In this document: positions 48,709-60,101 of the stretch, in pieces
Numbering within the stretch: the first letter of the stretch is position 1
How the letters are laid out: every line of letters begins with the position of its first letter
DNA from: Streptomyces eurythermus
GTDB lineage: Bacteria > Actinomycetota > Actinomycetes > Streptomycetales > Streptomycetaceae
Assembly: GCF_014649115.1 (NCBI RefSeq)
Contig: NZ_BMSK01000007.1
Coordinates: forward strand, 124,001-188,000
Direction: 5' to 3'
Length of the DNA stretch: 64,000 bases
Made by a program: the position numbers and the translations under genes
The notes under the pieces: generated by a model
Database searches by the model: none
Seen by the model: the letters and a program-made list of their open reading frames with translations, nothing else
What the model was told of the DNA's origin: nothing

Positions 48709-49344
48709 ATGAAGCTCACGAAGAAGTCCCACGCCTGCGTCCGCCTCGACAAGGAGGGCCGCACGCTCGTCATCGACCCGGGCGCCTTCTCGGAGGAGGA
48801 CGCGGCGCTCGGCGCGGACGCCGTCCTGATCACGCACGAGCACCCGGACCACTTCGACGAGTTCCGGCTGCGGGCCGCCATGGAGAACAACCCGGCCGCC
48901 GAGATCTGGACGCTGAAGTCCGTCGCGGAGCGGATCACGGCCGCCTTCCCGGGCCGGGTGCACACCGTCGGCCACGGCGACACCTTCACCGCCGCCGGCT
49001 TCGACGTCCAGGTGCACGGCGAGCTGCACGCGGTGATCCACCCCGACCTGCCGCGCGTCACCAACGTCGGCTACCTGATCGACGGCGGCGCGGTCTTCCA
49101 CCCCGGCGACGCCCTCACCGTCCCCGACCACCCGGTGGAGACGCTGCTGGTGCCGGTGATGGCCCCCTGGAACAAGATCTCCGAGGTGATCGACTACGTC
49201 CGCGAGGTCGCCCCGCGGCGCGCCTACGACGTCCACGACGCCCTGCTCACCGACCTCGCCGTGCCGATCTACGGCGGCCACCTCGGCCGGCTGGGCGGCA
49301 CCGACCACCAGCGGCTGGTGCCCGGGGCGGCGGCGGAGGTCTGA
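48709..49344 (+). CDS. MBL-fold metal-dependent hydrolase
   Basis: The 211-residue protein of the UlaG/YycJ-like lactamase_B_2 type has the metal motif VLITHEHPDHFDEF (H-x-E-H-x-D-H), a downstream GYLIDGGAVFHPGDAL supplying the bridging Asp, and a late His in YDVHDALL. It lacks a nucleic-acid-binding extension. The substrate is unknown. MKLTKKSHACVRL is a typical family start, so ATG at 48709 is used rather than the ATG three codons before. It lies 38 bases after pcaL and may be read from the same promoter. Confidence 0.87.
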   Translation: MKLTKKSHACVRLDKEGRTLVIDPGAFSEEDAALGADAVLITHEHPDHFDEFRLRAAMENNPAAEIWTLKSVAERITAAFPGRVHTVGHGDTFTAAGFDVQVHGELHAVIHPDLPRVTNVGYLIDGGAVFHPGDALTVPDHPVETLLVPVMAPWNKISEVIDYVREVAPRRAYDVHDALLTDLAVPIYGGHLGRLGGTDHQRLVPGAAAEV

Positions 49345-49379
49345 GCCCGTTGTCACAGGCTCCGGGTAGGTTGTGAGGC

Positions 49380-50159
49380 ATGCGCATCGCCACCTGGAAC
49401 GTGAACTCGATCACCGCCCGCCTGCCCCGGCTGCTGGCCTGGCTGGAGAGCAGCGGCACCGACGTGCTCTGCCTCCAGGAGGCCAAGATCGCCGAGGAGC
49501 AGTTCCCGTTCGACCAGCTGCGCGAGCTGGGCTACGAATCGGCGGTCCACGCGACCGGCCGGTGGAACGGCGTGGCGGTGCTCTCCCGCGTCGGCATCGA
49601 GGACGTGGTCAAGGGCCTGCCCGGAGACCCCGGCTACGACGGCGTGACCGAGCCGCGCGCCATCTCGGCGACCTGCGGCCCGGTCCGCGTCTGGTCGGTG
49701 TACGTGCCCAACGGCCGCGAGGTGGGGCACCCGCACTACGCCTACAAGCTCCAGTGGTTCGAGGCCCTGAAGGCGGCCGTGTACGGCGACGCGCGGGGCA
49801 GCCGCCCGTTCGCGGTCCTGGGGGACTACAACGTGGCGCCGACCGACGACGACGTCCACGACGTGACGGCGTTCGAGGGCTCCACCCACGTCACCCCCGC
49901 CGAGCGCGCCGCGCTCGCCGCCCTGCGCGAGACGGGCCTGGACGACATCGTGCCGCGCCCGCTGAAGTACGACCGGCCCTTCACGTACTGGGACTACCGC
50001 CAGCTGTGCTTCCCGAAGAACCGCGGCATGCGCATCGACCTGGTCTACGGCAACGAGCCGTTCGCCAAGGCCGTGAAGGACGCCTACGTCGACCGCGAGG
50101 AGCGCAAGGGCAAGGGTGCCTCCGACCACGCGCCGGTGGTGGTCGACCTGGACGTGTGA
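49380..50159 (+). CDS. xth: Exodeoxyribonuclease III
   Basis: The 259-residue AP endonuclease/3'-5' exonuclease has the family start MRIATWNVNSITARLPRLL (catalytic Asn), LCLQEAKI (metal Glu), VYVPNGREVGHPHYAYKL, AVLGDYNVAPTDDDVHD (Asp/Asn), and the end GASDHAPVVVDLDV (Asp-His). It repairs abasic sites in DNA. Length is normal. It follows the MBL gene by 35 bases and may be co-transcribed with it and with the next small gene. Confidence 0.95.
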   Translation: MRIATWNVNSITARLPRLLAWLESSGTDVLCLQEAKIAEEQFPFDQLRELGYESAVHATGRWNGVAVLSRVGIEDVVKGLPGDPGYDGVTEPRAISATCGPVRVWSVYVPNGREVGHPHYAYKLQWFEALKAAVYGDARGSRPFAVLGDYNVAPTDDDVHDVTAFEGSTHVTPAERAALAALRETGLDDIVPRPLKYDRPFTYWDYRQLCFPKNRGMRIDLVYGNEPFAKAVKDAYVDREERKGKGASDHAPVVVDLDV

Positions 50160-50174
50160 TGCCACGCTGGGGGC

Positions 50175-50594
50175 ATGCGTCTTCCGTTCCTGGGCCCCCG
50201 GCACGACAAGAACGGTGAGGCGGCGCCGCCCGCCGACCCCGAGGCGGTCGCCGCGCTGCTGTCCGAGTGCGATCTGCTGCGCGCGCAGGCGGCCCGGGGA
50301 GGTGTCCGCCTCGACGACACCCCGGCCTCCCTGGAGGCCCTGGACCAGATGGACCCGCGCTGGCGCGACGACCCCGAGATCCTGCCCTGGCTCGGCCATG
50401 ACGCCGGGCTGTACCTGGGCACGGTCGTGGTGCGCACGGTGCCCGGCGCGGCCTGGCGGATCCGCTCGGACGGCGAACCCGTCGTACGGCTCGCCTCCGG
50501 CCGGACGGTGGAGGTGGTGCCGGCCGGGCAGGAGTGGGCCGCGACCGGGGTCCCCGAGCTGTCCCAGCTGTACGCCGAGATCGCCGAGGACTGA
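50175..50594 (+). CDS. DUF6278-like small protein
   Basis: The 139-residue protein contains LDDTPASLEALDQMDPRWRD, PEILPWLGHDAGLYLGTVVV and RLASGRTVEVVPAGQEWAAT. I recall this pattern as DUF6278 in Streptomyces. No membrane segment or catalytic motif is visible. It follows xth by 15 bases and probably shares its transcript. Function is unknown. Confidence 0.72.
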   Translation: MRLPFLGPRHDKNGEAAPPADPEAVAALLSECDLLRAQAARGGVRLDDTPASLEALDQMDPRWRDDPEILPWLGHDAGLYLGTVVVRTVPGAAWRIRSDGEPVVRLASGRTVEVVPAGQEWAATGVPELSQLYAEIAED

Positions 50595-50742
50595 CCCCGC
50601 CCTCCGCCACTGGCCCCACCCCCGGCCGCCCGCTGACGTAAATACGGCTAATGCCCTGAGGATGCGTGTCGTGCCCCGGCCGCACGGCCGGCTGGATAGG
50701 TTGCGGCAACCACGACACAGCCGAGAGCGAGTGGGGCTGCGG

Positions 50743-51486
50743 ATGGCCGTCGATCCGTTGATCGAACTGCGCAACGTCAACAAGTACTACGGAGAGCTGC
50801 ATGTCCTGAGGGACATCGACCTCACGGTCGGCAAGGGGGAGGTGGTCGTGGTCATCGGCCCGTCCGGCTCGGGCAAGTCGACGCTGTGCAGGACGATCAA
50901 CCGGCTGGAGACCATCGAGTCCGGCACCATCACCCTCGACGGCCGGCCGCTGCCCGCGGAGGGCAAGGCCCTCGCCCGGCTGCGCGCCGAGGTCGGCATG
51001 GTCTTCCAGTCCTTCAACCTCTTCGCGCACAGGACCGTCCTGCAGAACGTCTCCCTCGCCCAGGTCAAGGTGCGCGGCCGGGGCCGGCAGGAGGCCGACC
51101 GGCGCTCCCGCGAACTCCTGGACCGGGTCGGCCTGCTGAACCAGGCCGACAAGTACCCCGCCCAGCTCTCCGGCGGCCAGCAGCAGCGCGTCGCCATCGC
51201 CCGCGCGCTCGCCATGGAACCCAAGGCGATGCTCTTCGACGAGCCCACCTCCGCCCTCGACCCCGAGATGATCAACGAGGTGCTGGAGGTCATGCGGCAG
51301 CTCGCCCGGGAGGGCATGACCATGGTCGTCGTCACCCACGAGATGGGCTTCGCCCGTGCCTCCGCCAACCGCGTCGTCTTCATGGCCGACGGCCGGATCG
51401 TGGAGGACCGCAGCCCGGACGAGTTCTTCACCGACCCGCGCAGCGACCGCGCCAAGGACTTTCTCTCCAAGATCCTCAAGCACTGA
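50743..51486 (+). CDS. Polar amino acid ABC transporter ATPase (GluA-like)
   Basis: The 247-residue ATPase has Walker A IGPSGSGKSTLCRTIN, signature LSGGQQQRVAIARALA, Walker B AMLFDEPTSALDPEM and switch His in VVVTHEMGFA. The pattern GMVFQSFNLFAHRTVLQNV is typical of glutamate/polar amino acid importers. It is the first gene of a four-gene operon: ATPase, binding lipoprotein and two permeases, in the gluABCD order known from actinobacteria. ATG at 50743 begins the family-like MAVDPLIELRNVNKYYGELH. Confidence 0.93.
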   Translation: MAVDPLIELRNVNKYYGELHVLRDIDLTVGKGEVVVVIGPSGSGKSTLCRTINRLETIESGTITLDGRPLPAEGKALARLRAEVGMVFQSFNLFAHRTVLQNVSLAQVKVRGRGRQEADRRSRELLDRVGLLNQADKYPAQLSGGQQQRVAIARALAMEPKAMLFDEPTSALDPEMINEVLEVMRQLAREGMTMVVVTHEMGFARASANRVVFMADGRIVEDRSPDEFFTDPRSDRAKDFLSKILKH

Positions 51487-51503
51487 CCGGGGGACCGCGA
51501 CCC

Positions 51504-52430
51504 ATGTGCCGTACCACCCGTGTGCCCCGCGCCCTGTGCGCGCTGCTCGTGCTGCTGGCCGCCGCCTGCGGCAGGGAGGGCAGCCCGCCCGGCAAGGGAC
51601 CGGCCGCCGGGAGACTCCCGCACTACCAGGTGGCCCGGGACGTCCGCCTGCCCGCCTCCCGGACCTGGACCCGGGCCAAGCGGCGCGGCCACTTCGTCGT
51701 CGGCGTCAAGGAGGACCAGCCCTACCTCGGCGAGAAGGACCCGGCCACCGGCACCTACTCCGGCTTCGACATCGAGATCGCCAGGATGATGTCCGCCTCG
51801 CTGGGCCTCGCGCCGAAGAGCATCCGGTTCCGCACCATCGCCTCCGCCAACCGCGAGACCGCCCTGCAGAACGGCCAGATCGACTACTACGTGGGCACCT
51901 ACACCATCAACCCCAACCGCAAGAAACTCGTGGGCTTCGCCGGCCCCTACTACATGGCCGGCCAGTCGCTGCTGGTGCGCAAGGACGAGAACACCATCCA
52001 CGGCCCGAAGGACCTCGCCGGCAAACGCGTCTGCTCGGCCGCCGGCTCCACGCCGTACCAGCGCATCAAGGCCGACTACCCGAAAGCGGTCCTGGTCGCC
52101 TACGACACCTACTCCGTCTGCGTGGACAACCTCCTCACCTACCAGGTCGACGCGGTCACCACCGACGACGCCATCCTCATCGGCTACGCGGCCAAGGTCC
52201 CGGACGAACTGAAGCTCGCCGGAAAGCCGTTCTCCAAGGAGCCCTACGGCATCGGCGTCCCGCACGGCGACGACGCCCTGCGCCTCGCCCTCGACGACGC
52301 CCTCGCGGCCCGCGAGAAGAACGGCGACTGGAAGAAGGCGTACGACGCCACGCTCGGCCTGTCCGGCGTGCCCGCACCCCACCCGCCCGCCATCGACCGC
52401 TACCCGGCGGGCCGAGCGAGGACGGCATGA
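51504..52430 (+). CDS. Amino acid ABC transporter substrate-binding lipoprotein (GluB-like)
   Basis: The 308-residue lipoprotein (signal ALCALLVLLAAAC, Cys at the lipobox) has a type 2 binding fold: FVVGVKEDQPYLGEKDP, YSGFDIEIARMMSASLGL, and QNGQIDYYVGTYTINPNRKK, which carry the usual alpha-carboxylate and side-chain contacts. Ligand is probably glutamate or another acidic/polar amino acid. ATG at 51504 lies 17 bases after the ATPase gene. Its stop overlaps the first permease by ATGA. Confidence 0.92.
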   Translation: MCRTTRVPRALCALLVLLAAACGREGSPPGKGPAAGRLPHYQVARDVRLPASRTWTRAKRRGHFVVGVKEDQPYLGEKDPATGTYSGFDIEIARMMSASLGLAPKSIRFRTIASANRETALQNGQIDYYVGTYTINPNRKKLVGFAGPYYMAGQSLLVRKDENTIHGPKDLAGKRVCSAAGSTPYQRIKADYPKAVLVAYDTYSVCVDNLLTYQVDAVTTDDAILIGYAAKVPDELKLAGKPFSKEPYGIGVPHGDDALRLALDDALAAREKNGDWKKAYDATLGLSGVPAPHPPAIDRYPAGRARTA

Positions 52431-53071
52431 ACGTACTGACAGACAACTTCTCGGCCTACGGCGCCGGTTTTCTCGGCACCCTCGAACTGACCGTCTACGC
52501 CTCCCTGCTGGCCCTCGCGCTGGGCTTCCTGATGGCGTCCTTCCGGGTCGCGCCCGTCGGCTCCCTGCGGATCTTCGGCACCGCGTGGGTCACCGTGCTG
52601 CGCAACACCCCGCTCACCCTGCTGTTCTTCGCGGTGCTGCTCGGACTGCCCCGGTTCGGACTCGTCCTGCCCTTCAAGGTGTTCGCGGTGCTCGCCCTCG
52701 GCTGCTACACCTCCGCCTTCATCTGCGAGGCGCTGCGCTCCGGCATCAACACCGTGCCCCGGGGGCAGGGCGAGGCGGCCCGCAGCCTCGGCATGACCTT
52801 CGGGCAGGCCCTGTCCCTGGTCGTGCTGCCCCAGGCGTTCCGGTCCGTGATCCCGCCCGTCGGCTCCACCCTCATCGCGCTCGCCAAGAACTCCGCGATC
52901 GCGGGCGCCTTCAGCGTCACCGAACTGCTCGGCACGTACAAGACGCTCAACGAACTCGGCTACAACATCGTCTGGACGTTCGTCTGGATCGCCGTCGGCT
53001 ACCTGATCATCACGCTCGCCATCAGCGCCCTGTTCCACGCGCTGGAGCGCAGGTGGGGAGTCGCCCGATGA
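52427..53071 (+). CDS. Amino acid ABC transporter permease 1 (GluC-like)
   Basis: The 214-residue permease of the HisMQ type has about five helices and the EAA-like loop EALRSGINTVPRGQGEAARS followed by LGMTFGQALSLVVLPQAFR. TLELTVYASLLALALGFLMA begins the transport domain. It is coupled by ATGA to the binding protein upstream and to the second permease downstream, implying a heterodimeric channel. Confidence 0.93.
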   Translation: MNVLTDNFSAYGAGFLGTLELTVYASLLALALGFLMASFRVAPVGSLRIFGTAWVTVLRNTPLTLLFFAVLLGLPRFGLVLPFKVFAVLALGCYTSAFICEALRSGINTVPRGQGEAARSLGMTFGQALSLVVLPQAFRSVIPPVGSTLIALAKNSAIAGAFSVTELLGTYKTLNELGYNIVWTFVWIAVGYLIITLAISALFHALERRWGVAR

Positions 53072-53946
53072 CCGCCGCCCCCGCGCTCTACGACGTCCCG
53101 GGCCCCCGCACCCGGCGGCGCCACGCCCTCTACGGCGTCCTGTCCACCGCCGTCCTCCTCGCGCTGCTCGCCTGGATCCTCTACCTGCTGTTCCACACCG
53201 GCCAGTTCACCGCCACCAAGTGGCTGCCCTTCGAGTACCAGGGCATCCAGCTGCTGTTGCTGCGCGGCCTCGGCAACACCCTGAAGGCGTTCGCGATCGC
53301 GGCCGTCCTCTCCCTGGCCCTCGGCGGGGTGCTGGCCACCGGCCGGCTCTCGGACCACCGGCCGGTGCGCGCGCTCGCCACGCTCGTCGTGGAGTTCTTC
53401 CGGGCCATGCCCGTGCTGGTGATGATCTTCTTCATCTTCGTGGCGCTGAAGGTGCAGCCGCTGCCCGCGCTGGTCGCCGGGCTCACCCTCTACAACGGCT
53501 CGGTCCTCGCCGAGGTCTTCCGCTCCGGCGTGCACGCCGTCGAACGCGGCCAGCGGGAGGCCGCGTTCGCGCTCGGCATGCGCAAGACGCAGGTCATGAC
53601 GCACGTCCTCGTGCCGCAGGCGGTGCGCGCCATGCTGCCCGCCATCATCAGCCAGTTGGTGGTCGCGCTGAAGGACACCTCCCTCGGCTTCCTCATCACC
53701 TACGAGGAGTTTCTCCATGCCGGGAAACTCATCGCCTCCAACCTCGACTACGATTTGCCGTTCATCCCCGTAGTGATGGTGATCTCGCCGATCTACATCG
53801 GGATGTGCATGCTGCTCTCGTGGTTCGCCGGCTGGGTGTCCCGCCGTGAGCAGCGCAGCCCCAAGACCGAGGCGGTGGCTCACGCCCCGGCCGGCCCTGG
53901 GGCGCTGCTGCCCGGTGGGGAGCCCCCCATGGCCCCGGAACCCTGA
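53068..53946 (+). CDS. Amino acid ABC transporter permease 2 (GluD-like)
   Basis: The 292-residue permease has an N-terminal cytoplasmic lead of about 25 residues, helices VLSTAVLLALLAWILYLLF onward, and the coupling loop EVFRSGVHAVERGQREAAFA with LGMRKTQVMTHVLVPQAVR. A Pro/Ala-rich tail of about 30 residues follows the last helix, as in actinobacterial GluD proteins. ATGA overlap with the first permease. Last gene of the operon; no clear hairpin follows. Confidence 0.93.
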   Translation: MTAAPALYDVPGPRTRRRHALYGVLSTAVLLALLAWILYLLFHTGQFTATKWLPFEYQGIQLLLLRGLGNTLKAFAIAAVLSLALGGVLATGRLSDHRPVRALATLVVEFFRAMPVLVMIFFIFVALKVQPLPALVAGLTLYNGSVLAEVFRSGVHAVERGQREAAFALGMRKTQVMTHVLVPQAVRAMLPAIISQLVVALKDTSLGFLITYEEFLHAGKLIASNLDYDLPFIPVVMVISPIYIGMCMLLSWFAGWVSRREQRSPKTEAVAHAPAGPGALLPGGEPPMAPEP

Positions 53947-54229
53947 GGGGGGCGGCAGTTCAACGGGCCAGGCTCGTCCGGCGGCAGCCGGAGATCACTG
54001 CTCGCGGAGCGGGACGGACACCTGTGACGGGTCGTCCCCGCAGCGGGGAGAAGGTCAGCTGCGCGCCGGACGGGTTGTGCTCGGCGGTGTGACATCCGCC
54101 ACCGGCCCGACCACGCCCGTGCCGTACGCGTGTTCGACATCCGGCATGGTGGGGCGGGGCACCCCGGCGTACTGTCGGTACAGCACCGTTCTGGTTACGC
54201 TGCGCGGACTGTCCCGACGGGAGGTACGC

Positions 54230-56032
54230 ATGGGTCGCCCAGACAAGCGGAAACTGGCGGTTCTGGCGGTCACGGCCGCCATGGTGTCGGTGGGGGCGGC
54301 GGCGCCCCCCGCCGCGCCGGCGACAGAGACGGCCACCAAGACACCCGTGGCCGTCGGTTACGGAGGAGCCGTCGCCAGCGTCGACGCGGACGCCTCCGCC
54401 GCCGGCATCGAGATCCTCAGGCGCGGCGGCAACGCGGTGGACGCGGCCGTCGCCACGGCCGCCGCGCTCGGCGTCACCGAGCCCTACTCCTCGGGCATCG
54501 GCGGGGGCGGCTACTTCGTCTACTACGACGCGAAGACCCGTACGGTCCACAGCATCGACGGCCGCGAGACCGCGCCGCTCGCCGCGGACTCCGGCCTGTT
54601 CACCGAGAACGGCAAACCGCTCCCGTTCGCCGAGGCCGTCACCAGCGGGCTGAGCGTCGGCACCCCGGGCACCCCCGCCACCTGGCAGAAGGCCCTGGAG
54701 GAGTGGGGCAGCGAGAAGCTGCGTACGGTCCTGAAACCGGCCGAGCGAATAGCCCGCGACGGCTTCACGGTGGACGACACCTTCCGGGCGCAGACCGCGG
54801 CCAACGAGACCCGGTTCCGCTACTTCCCCGACACCGTGAAGCTGTTCCTGCCGGGTGGCCGGCTCCCCGTCGTCGGCTCCACCCTGAAGAACCCCGAACT
54901 GGCCCGCACCTACGAACAGCTGGGCCGCGAGGGCACGGCCGCCGTCTACCGCGGGGACATAGGCGACGACATCGTCAAGGCCGTCGAACACCCGCCCGTG
55001 GACCCCGCCTCCGGCTGGAACGCCCGCCCCGGCAAGCTCGCCGAGAAGGACTTCGCGGTCTACCGCGCGGGGCTCCAGGCCCCGACCAGGACCTCGTACC
55101 GCGGTCTGGACGTGTACTCCATCGCCCCGTCCTCCTCCGGCGGCACCACCGTCGGCGAGGCCCTCAACATCCTGGAGCGGACCGACCTGTCGAAGGCGGA
55201 CCAGGTCCGGTATCTGCACCGCCTCATCGAGGCGAGCCGCGTCGCCTTCGCCGACCGCGGGCGCTGGGTCGGCGACCCGGCCTTCGAGGACGTACCGACC
55301 CGGCAGCTGCTGTCCCAGCGGTACGCCGACTCCCGCGCCTGCCTCGTCAAGGACGACGCCGTCCTCACCAGTCCGCTCGCCCCGGGCGACCCGCGCCGGC
55401 CCGCACCCTGCGGCAAGGGCGGCACCGCGGCCCCGACGACCTACGAGGGCGAGAACACCACCCATCTGACCGTGGCCGACAAGTGGGGCAACGTCGTCGC
55501 CTACACGCTCACCATCGAGCAGACCGGCGGCAGCGGCATCACCGTTCCCGGCCGGGGCTTCCTGCTCAACAACGAGCTGACCGACTTCTCCTTCGCCCCC
55601 GCCAATCCGGCCGTCCACGATCCCAACCTGCCCGGCCCGGGCAAGCGCCCGCGCTCCTCGGTCGCCCCGACGATCGTGCTGGACCGCCAGGGCCGGCCCG
55701 TCGTGGCGGTCGGTTCCCCCGGCGGCGCCACCATCATCACCACCGTGCTGCAGACCCTGACCGGGTTCCTCGACCGGCGTCTGCCGCTGGTCGACGCCAT
55801 CGCCGCACCGCGCGCCAGCCAGCGCAACGCGGCGCGGACCGAGCTGGAACCAGGGCTGTACGACAGCGAGCTGAGGCACCGTCTGGAGGCCATCGGGCAC
55901 TCGTTCACCCCCATCCCCGAGATCGGCGCCGCCACCGGCGTGCAGCGCCTGCCGGACGGCAGGTGGCTGGCCGCCGCCGAGAAGGTACGGCGCGGCGGCG
56001 GCTCGGCGATGGTGGTGCGCCCGGCGAAGTAG
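54230..56032 (+). CDS. ggt: Secreted gamma-glutamyltransferase
   Basis: The 600-residue precursor has an N-terminal signal (KLAVLAVTAAMVSVGAAAPP) and is expected to self-cleave before Thr410 in EGENTTHLTV, which becomes the nucleophile of the small subunit. Other marks are ILRRGGNAVDAAVATAAALG, EPYSSGIGGGGYFVYYD, IDGRETAP for gamma-glutamyl binding, and VGSPGGATIITTVLQTL. It transfers or hydrolyses gamma-glutamyl groups of glutathione-like peptides outside the cell and could release glutamate for the ABC transporter just upstream. ATG at 54230 follows GGGAGG at 6-base spacing. Confidence 0.94.
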   Translation: MGRPDKRKLAVLAVTAAMVSVGAAAPPAAPATETATKTPVAVGYGGAVASVDADASAAGIEILRRGGNAVDAAVATAAALGVTEPYSSGIGGGGYFVYYDAKTRTVHSIDGRETAPLAADSGLFTENGKPLPFAEAVTSGLSVGTPGTPATWQKALEEWGSEKLRTVLKPAERIARDGFTVDDTFRAQTAANETRFRYFPDTVKLFLPGGRLPVVGSTLKNPELARTYEQLGREGTAAVYRGDIGDDIVKAVEHPPVDPASGWNARPGKLAEKDFAVYRAGLQAPTRTSYRGLDVYSIAPSSSGGTTVGEALNILERTDLSKADQVRYLHRLIEASRVAFADRGRWVGDPAFEDVPTRQLLSQRYADSRACLVKDDAVLTSPLAPGDPRRPAPCGKGGTAAPTTYEGENTTHLTVADKWGNVVAYTLTIEQTGGSGITVPGRGFLLNNELTDFSFAPANPAVHDPNLPGPGKRPRSSVAPTIVLDRQGRPVVAVGSPGGATIITTVLQTLTGFLDRRLPLVDAIAAPRASQRNAARTELEPGLYDSELRHRLEAIGHSFTPIPEIGAATGVQRLPDGRWLAAAEKVRRGGGSAMVVRPAK

Positions 56033-56046
56033 TCCTCCGGAGTCCT

Positions 56047-56085
56047 CCGGCCGCCGGACCCGTGCGTCACGACTCCGGCGGCCGG
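56047..56085. terminator. Bidirectional hairpin between ggt and clp
   Basis: Perfect 12-bp arms CCGGCCGCCGGA (56047-56058) and TCCGGCGGCCGG (56074-56085) with a 15-base loop lie between convergent stops at 56032 and 56091. It is a likely shared terminator. Confidence 0.7.
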
Positions 56086-56090
56086 CCGGG

Positions 56091-58643
<2,553 letters not shown>

Positions 58644-58779
58644 GGCGTTGCGTTTCCTTCGCTGACGACTGGCTCCGCCGGGTAACCGGGTGGGAGCCGC
58701 TCATGCCCACGATGACACGATCCGTTTCGTCGGGCATGTCCGCCTACGGGGGAGGTGGGTGCCGGCCCGGATGGCGGCT

Positions 58780-58828
58780 TGCGGTGCGTTGTGGCTGGTC
58801 GCGCAGTTCCCCGCGCCCCTTCGGGGCG
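58780..58828 (-). repeat. Dispersed Streptomyces intergenic repeat / hairpin after map
   Basis: GTGGCTGGTCGCGCAGTTCC followed by CCGCGCCCCTTCGGGGCG is a sequence I know as highly repeated at Streptomyces gene ends. It contains the stem CGCCCC (58814-58819), loop TTC and GGGGCG (58823-58828). Here it follows the map stop at 58830 and likely terminates that gene. Confidence 0.7.
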
Positions 58829-58829
58829 T

Positions 58830-59597
58830 CTAGCGTGCCGTGAGGATGCGGGGGCCCTCTTCCGTGATGGCCACCGTGTGCTCGACGTGGGCCGCGCGGG
58901 AGCCGTCGTCGGTGCGCAGGGTCCAGCCGTCGGGGGCCTCGTGGTAGCCGTCCGCGCCGCTCGCGATCAGCATGGGCTCGATGGCGAGGACCATGCCGGC
59001 CCGCAGCGGCAGGCCGCGGCCCGGGCGGCCCTCGTTCGGGACCTCGGGGTCCTCGTGCATACGACGGCCCACGCCATGGCCGCCGAAGCCCTGCGGGATG
59101 CCGTAGCCGGCCGTGCGGCAGGCCCGGCCGACGGCGTGCGCGATGTCCCCGATGCGGTTGCCCACGACGGCCGCCGCGATGCCCGCGGCCAGCGCCCGCT
59201 CGGCGGTCTCGATCAGCCGCAGGTCCGCCGGGCGGGGGCGGCCCACCACGAAGCTGATCGCCGAGTCGCTGGCCCAGCCGTCCAGCTCGGCGCCGCAGTC
59301 GACGGAGAGCAGGTCGCCGTCGCGGAGCCGGTAGTCCGTCGGGATGCCGTGCACGATCGCGTCGTTCACCGAGGCGCAGATCACCGCGGGGAAGGGGGTC
59401 GGGGCGAAGGAGGGGCGGTAGCCGAGGAACGGCGAGGTCGCGCCCGCCTCGCGCAGCACCTCCCGGGCCACCTCGTCCAGCTCCAGCAGTGTGACGCCGA
59501 CGCGCGCGGCCTCCCGCGCGGCCGTCAGGGCGCGGGCGACCACCTGGCCGGCCGCGTGCATCGCGTCGATCGACTTCTCGGTCTTCAGTTCCACCAT
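58830..59597 (-). CDS. map: Type I methionine aminopeptidase (secondary copy)
   Basis: The 255-residue enzyme removes N-terminal methionine. Metal ligands are visible as Asp residues in LSVDCGAELDGWASDSAISF, His in GGHGVGRRMHEDP, Glu in VLAIEPML and Glu in AHVEHTVAI; the substrate His lies in NDAIVHGIPTD. The essential housekeeping copy normally sits in the secY-adk-map cluster, so this is an extra copy. It is divergent from a small HTH gene with a 28-bp palindrome between them, pointing to specific control. Confidence 0.93.
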   Translation of the reverse strand: MVELKTEKSIDAMHAAGQVVARALTAAREAARVGVTLLELDEVAREVLREAGATSPFLGYRPSFAPTPFPAVICASVNDAIVHGIPTDYRLRDGDLLSVDCGAELDGWASDSAISFVVGRPRPADLRLIETAERALAAGIAAAVVGNRIGDIAHAVGRACRTAGYGIPQGFGGHGVGRRMHEDPEVPNEGRPGRGLPLRAGMVLAIEPMLIASGADGYHEAPDGWTLRTDDGSRAAHVEHTVAITEEGPRILTAR

Positions 59598-59598
59598 G

Positions 59599-59626
59599 CC
59601 AATTACTATACCGGTATTTTAATTGG
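59599..59626. promoter_or_regulatory. 28-bp interrupted palindrome between map and HTH gene
   Basis: Outer arms CCAATTA (59599-59605) and TAATTGG (59620-59626) enclose the perfect inner palindrome ATACCGGTAT (59608-59617); 24 of 28 positions are symmetric. It lies one base upstream of the map ATG and about 50 bases from the HTH ATG. Its AT-richness is unusual here. It fits an operator that controls both divergent genes, probably bound by the HTH protein. Confidence 0.75.
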
Positions 59627-59676
59627 GTGACGCCCGGCCGGGCCGGGAAAGGGGCGACCGGGGGCAGAATGGGGGC

Positions 59677-59928
59677 ATGGTGCGTACCCCCCTCACTCCC
59701 GAAGAGCGCGACCGCGGCGAGCGGCTCGGGCGGCTGCTGCGCGAGGCGCGCGGCGACCGGAGCATGGCGGACGTCGCCGCCGCGGCGGGCGTGTCCGCCG
59801 AGACGCTCCGCAAGATCGAGACGGGGCGGGCGCCGACACCGGCGTTCTTCACCGTGGCCGCGCTCGCGGAGGTCCTCGGCCTGTCCATGGACGAGCTGGT
59901 GGCGCGGTGCGCCCTGGTGCCCGTCTGA
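59677..59928 (+). CDS. Small XRE-type helix-turn-helix protein
   Basis: The 83-residue protein is almost entirely one Cro/C1-type HTH: RLGRLLREARGDRSMADVAA, AAGVSAETLRKIETGRAPTP, and ALAEVLGLSMDELVARC. No effector or toxin-antitoxin partner domain is present. ATG at 59677 gives the full first helix. It is divergent from the methionine aminopeptidase gene across a large palindrome and most likely regulates both itself and map. Confidence 0.88.
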   Translation: MVRTPLTPEERDRGERLGRLLREARGDRSMADVAAAAGVSAETLRKIETGRAPTPAFFTVAALAEVLGLSMDELVARCALVPV

Positions 59929-60101
59929 GCCGCCCGCTCGCCCCCCCGGTGGCCGGCTCCGCCACCGGAGTGTGAAACGTGATCGACTCCGCGCTTTGAC
60001 GACGATGGTCTTGGCAAGGGCCGCCCGGAGGCTTACGTTCGTCCCTCTACCGCCTGCTCTACGGGCGTAGAGGCTCTGACGTCGTGTCGAAGGAGCAGCT
60101 C

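Noticed and set aside
47440..49344. Single large fusion of pcaL and the MBL hydrolase in another frame
   Set aside because: The open frame crosses pcaL out of frame and only its last 211 residues match the MBL fold, which has its own start at 48709.
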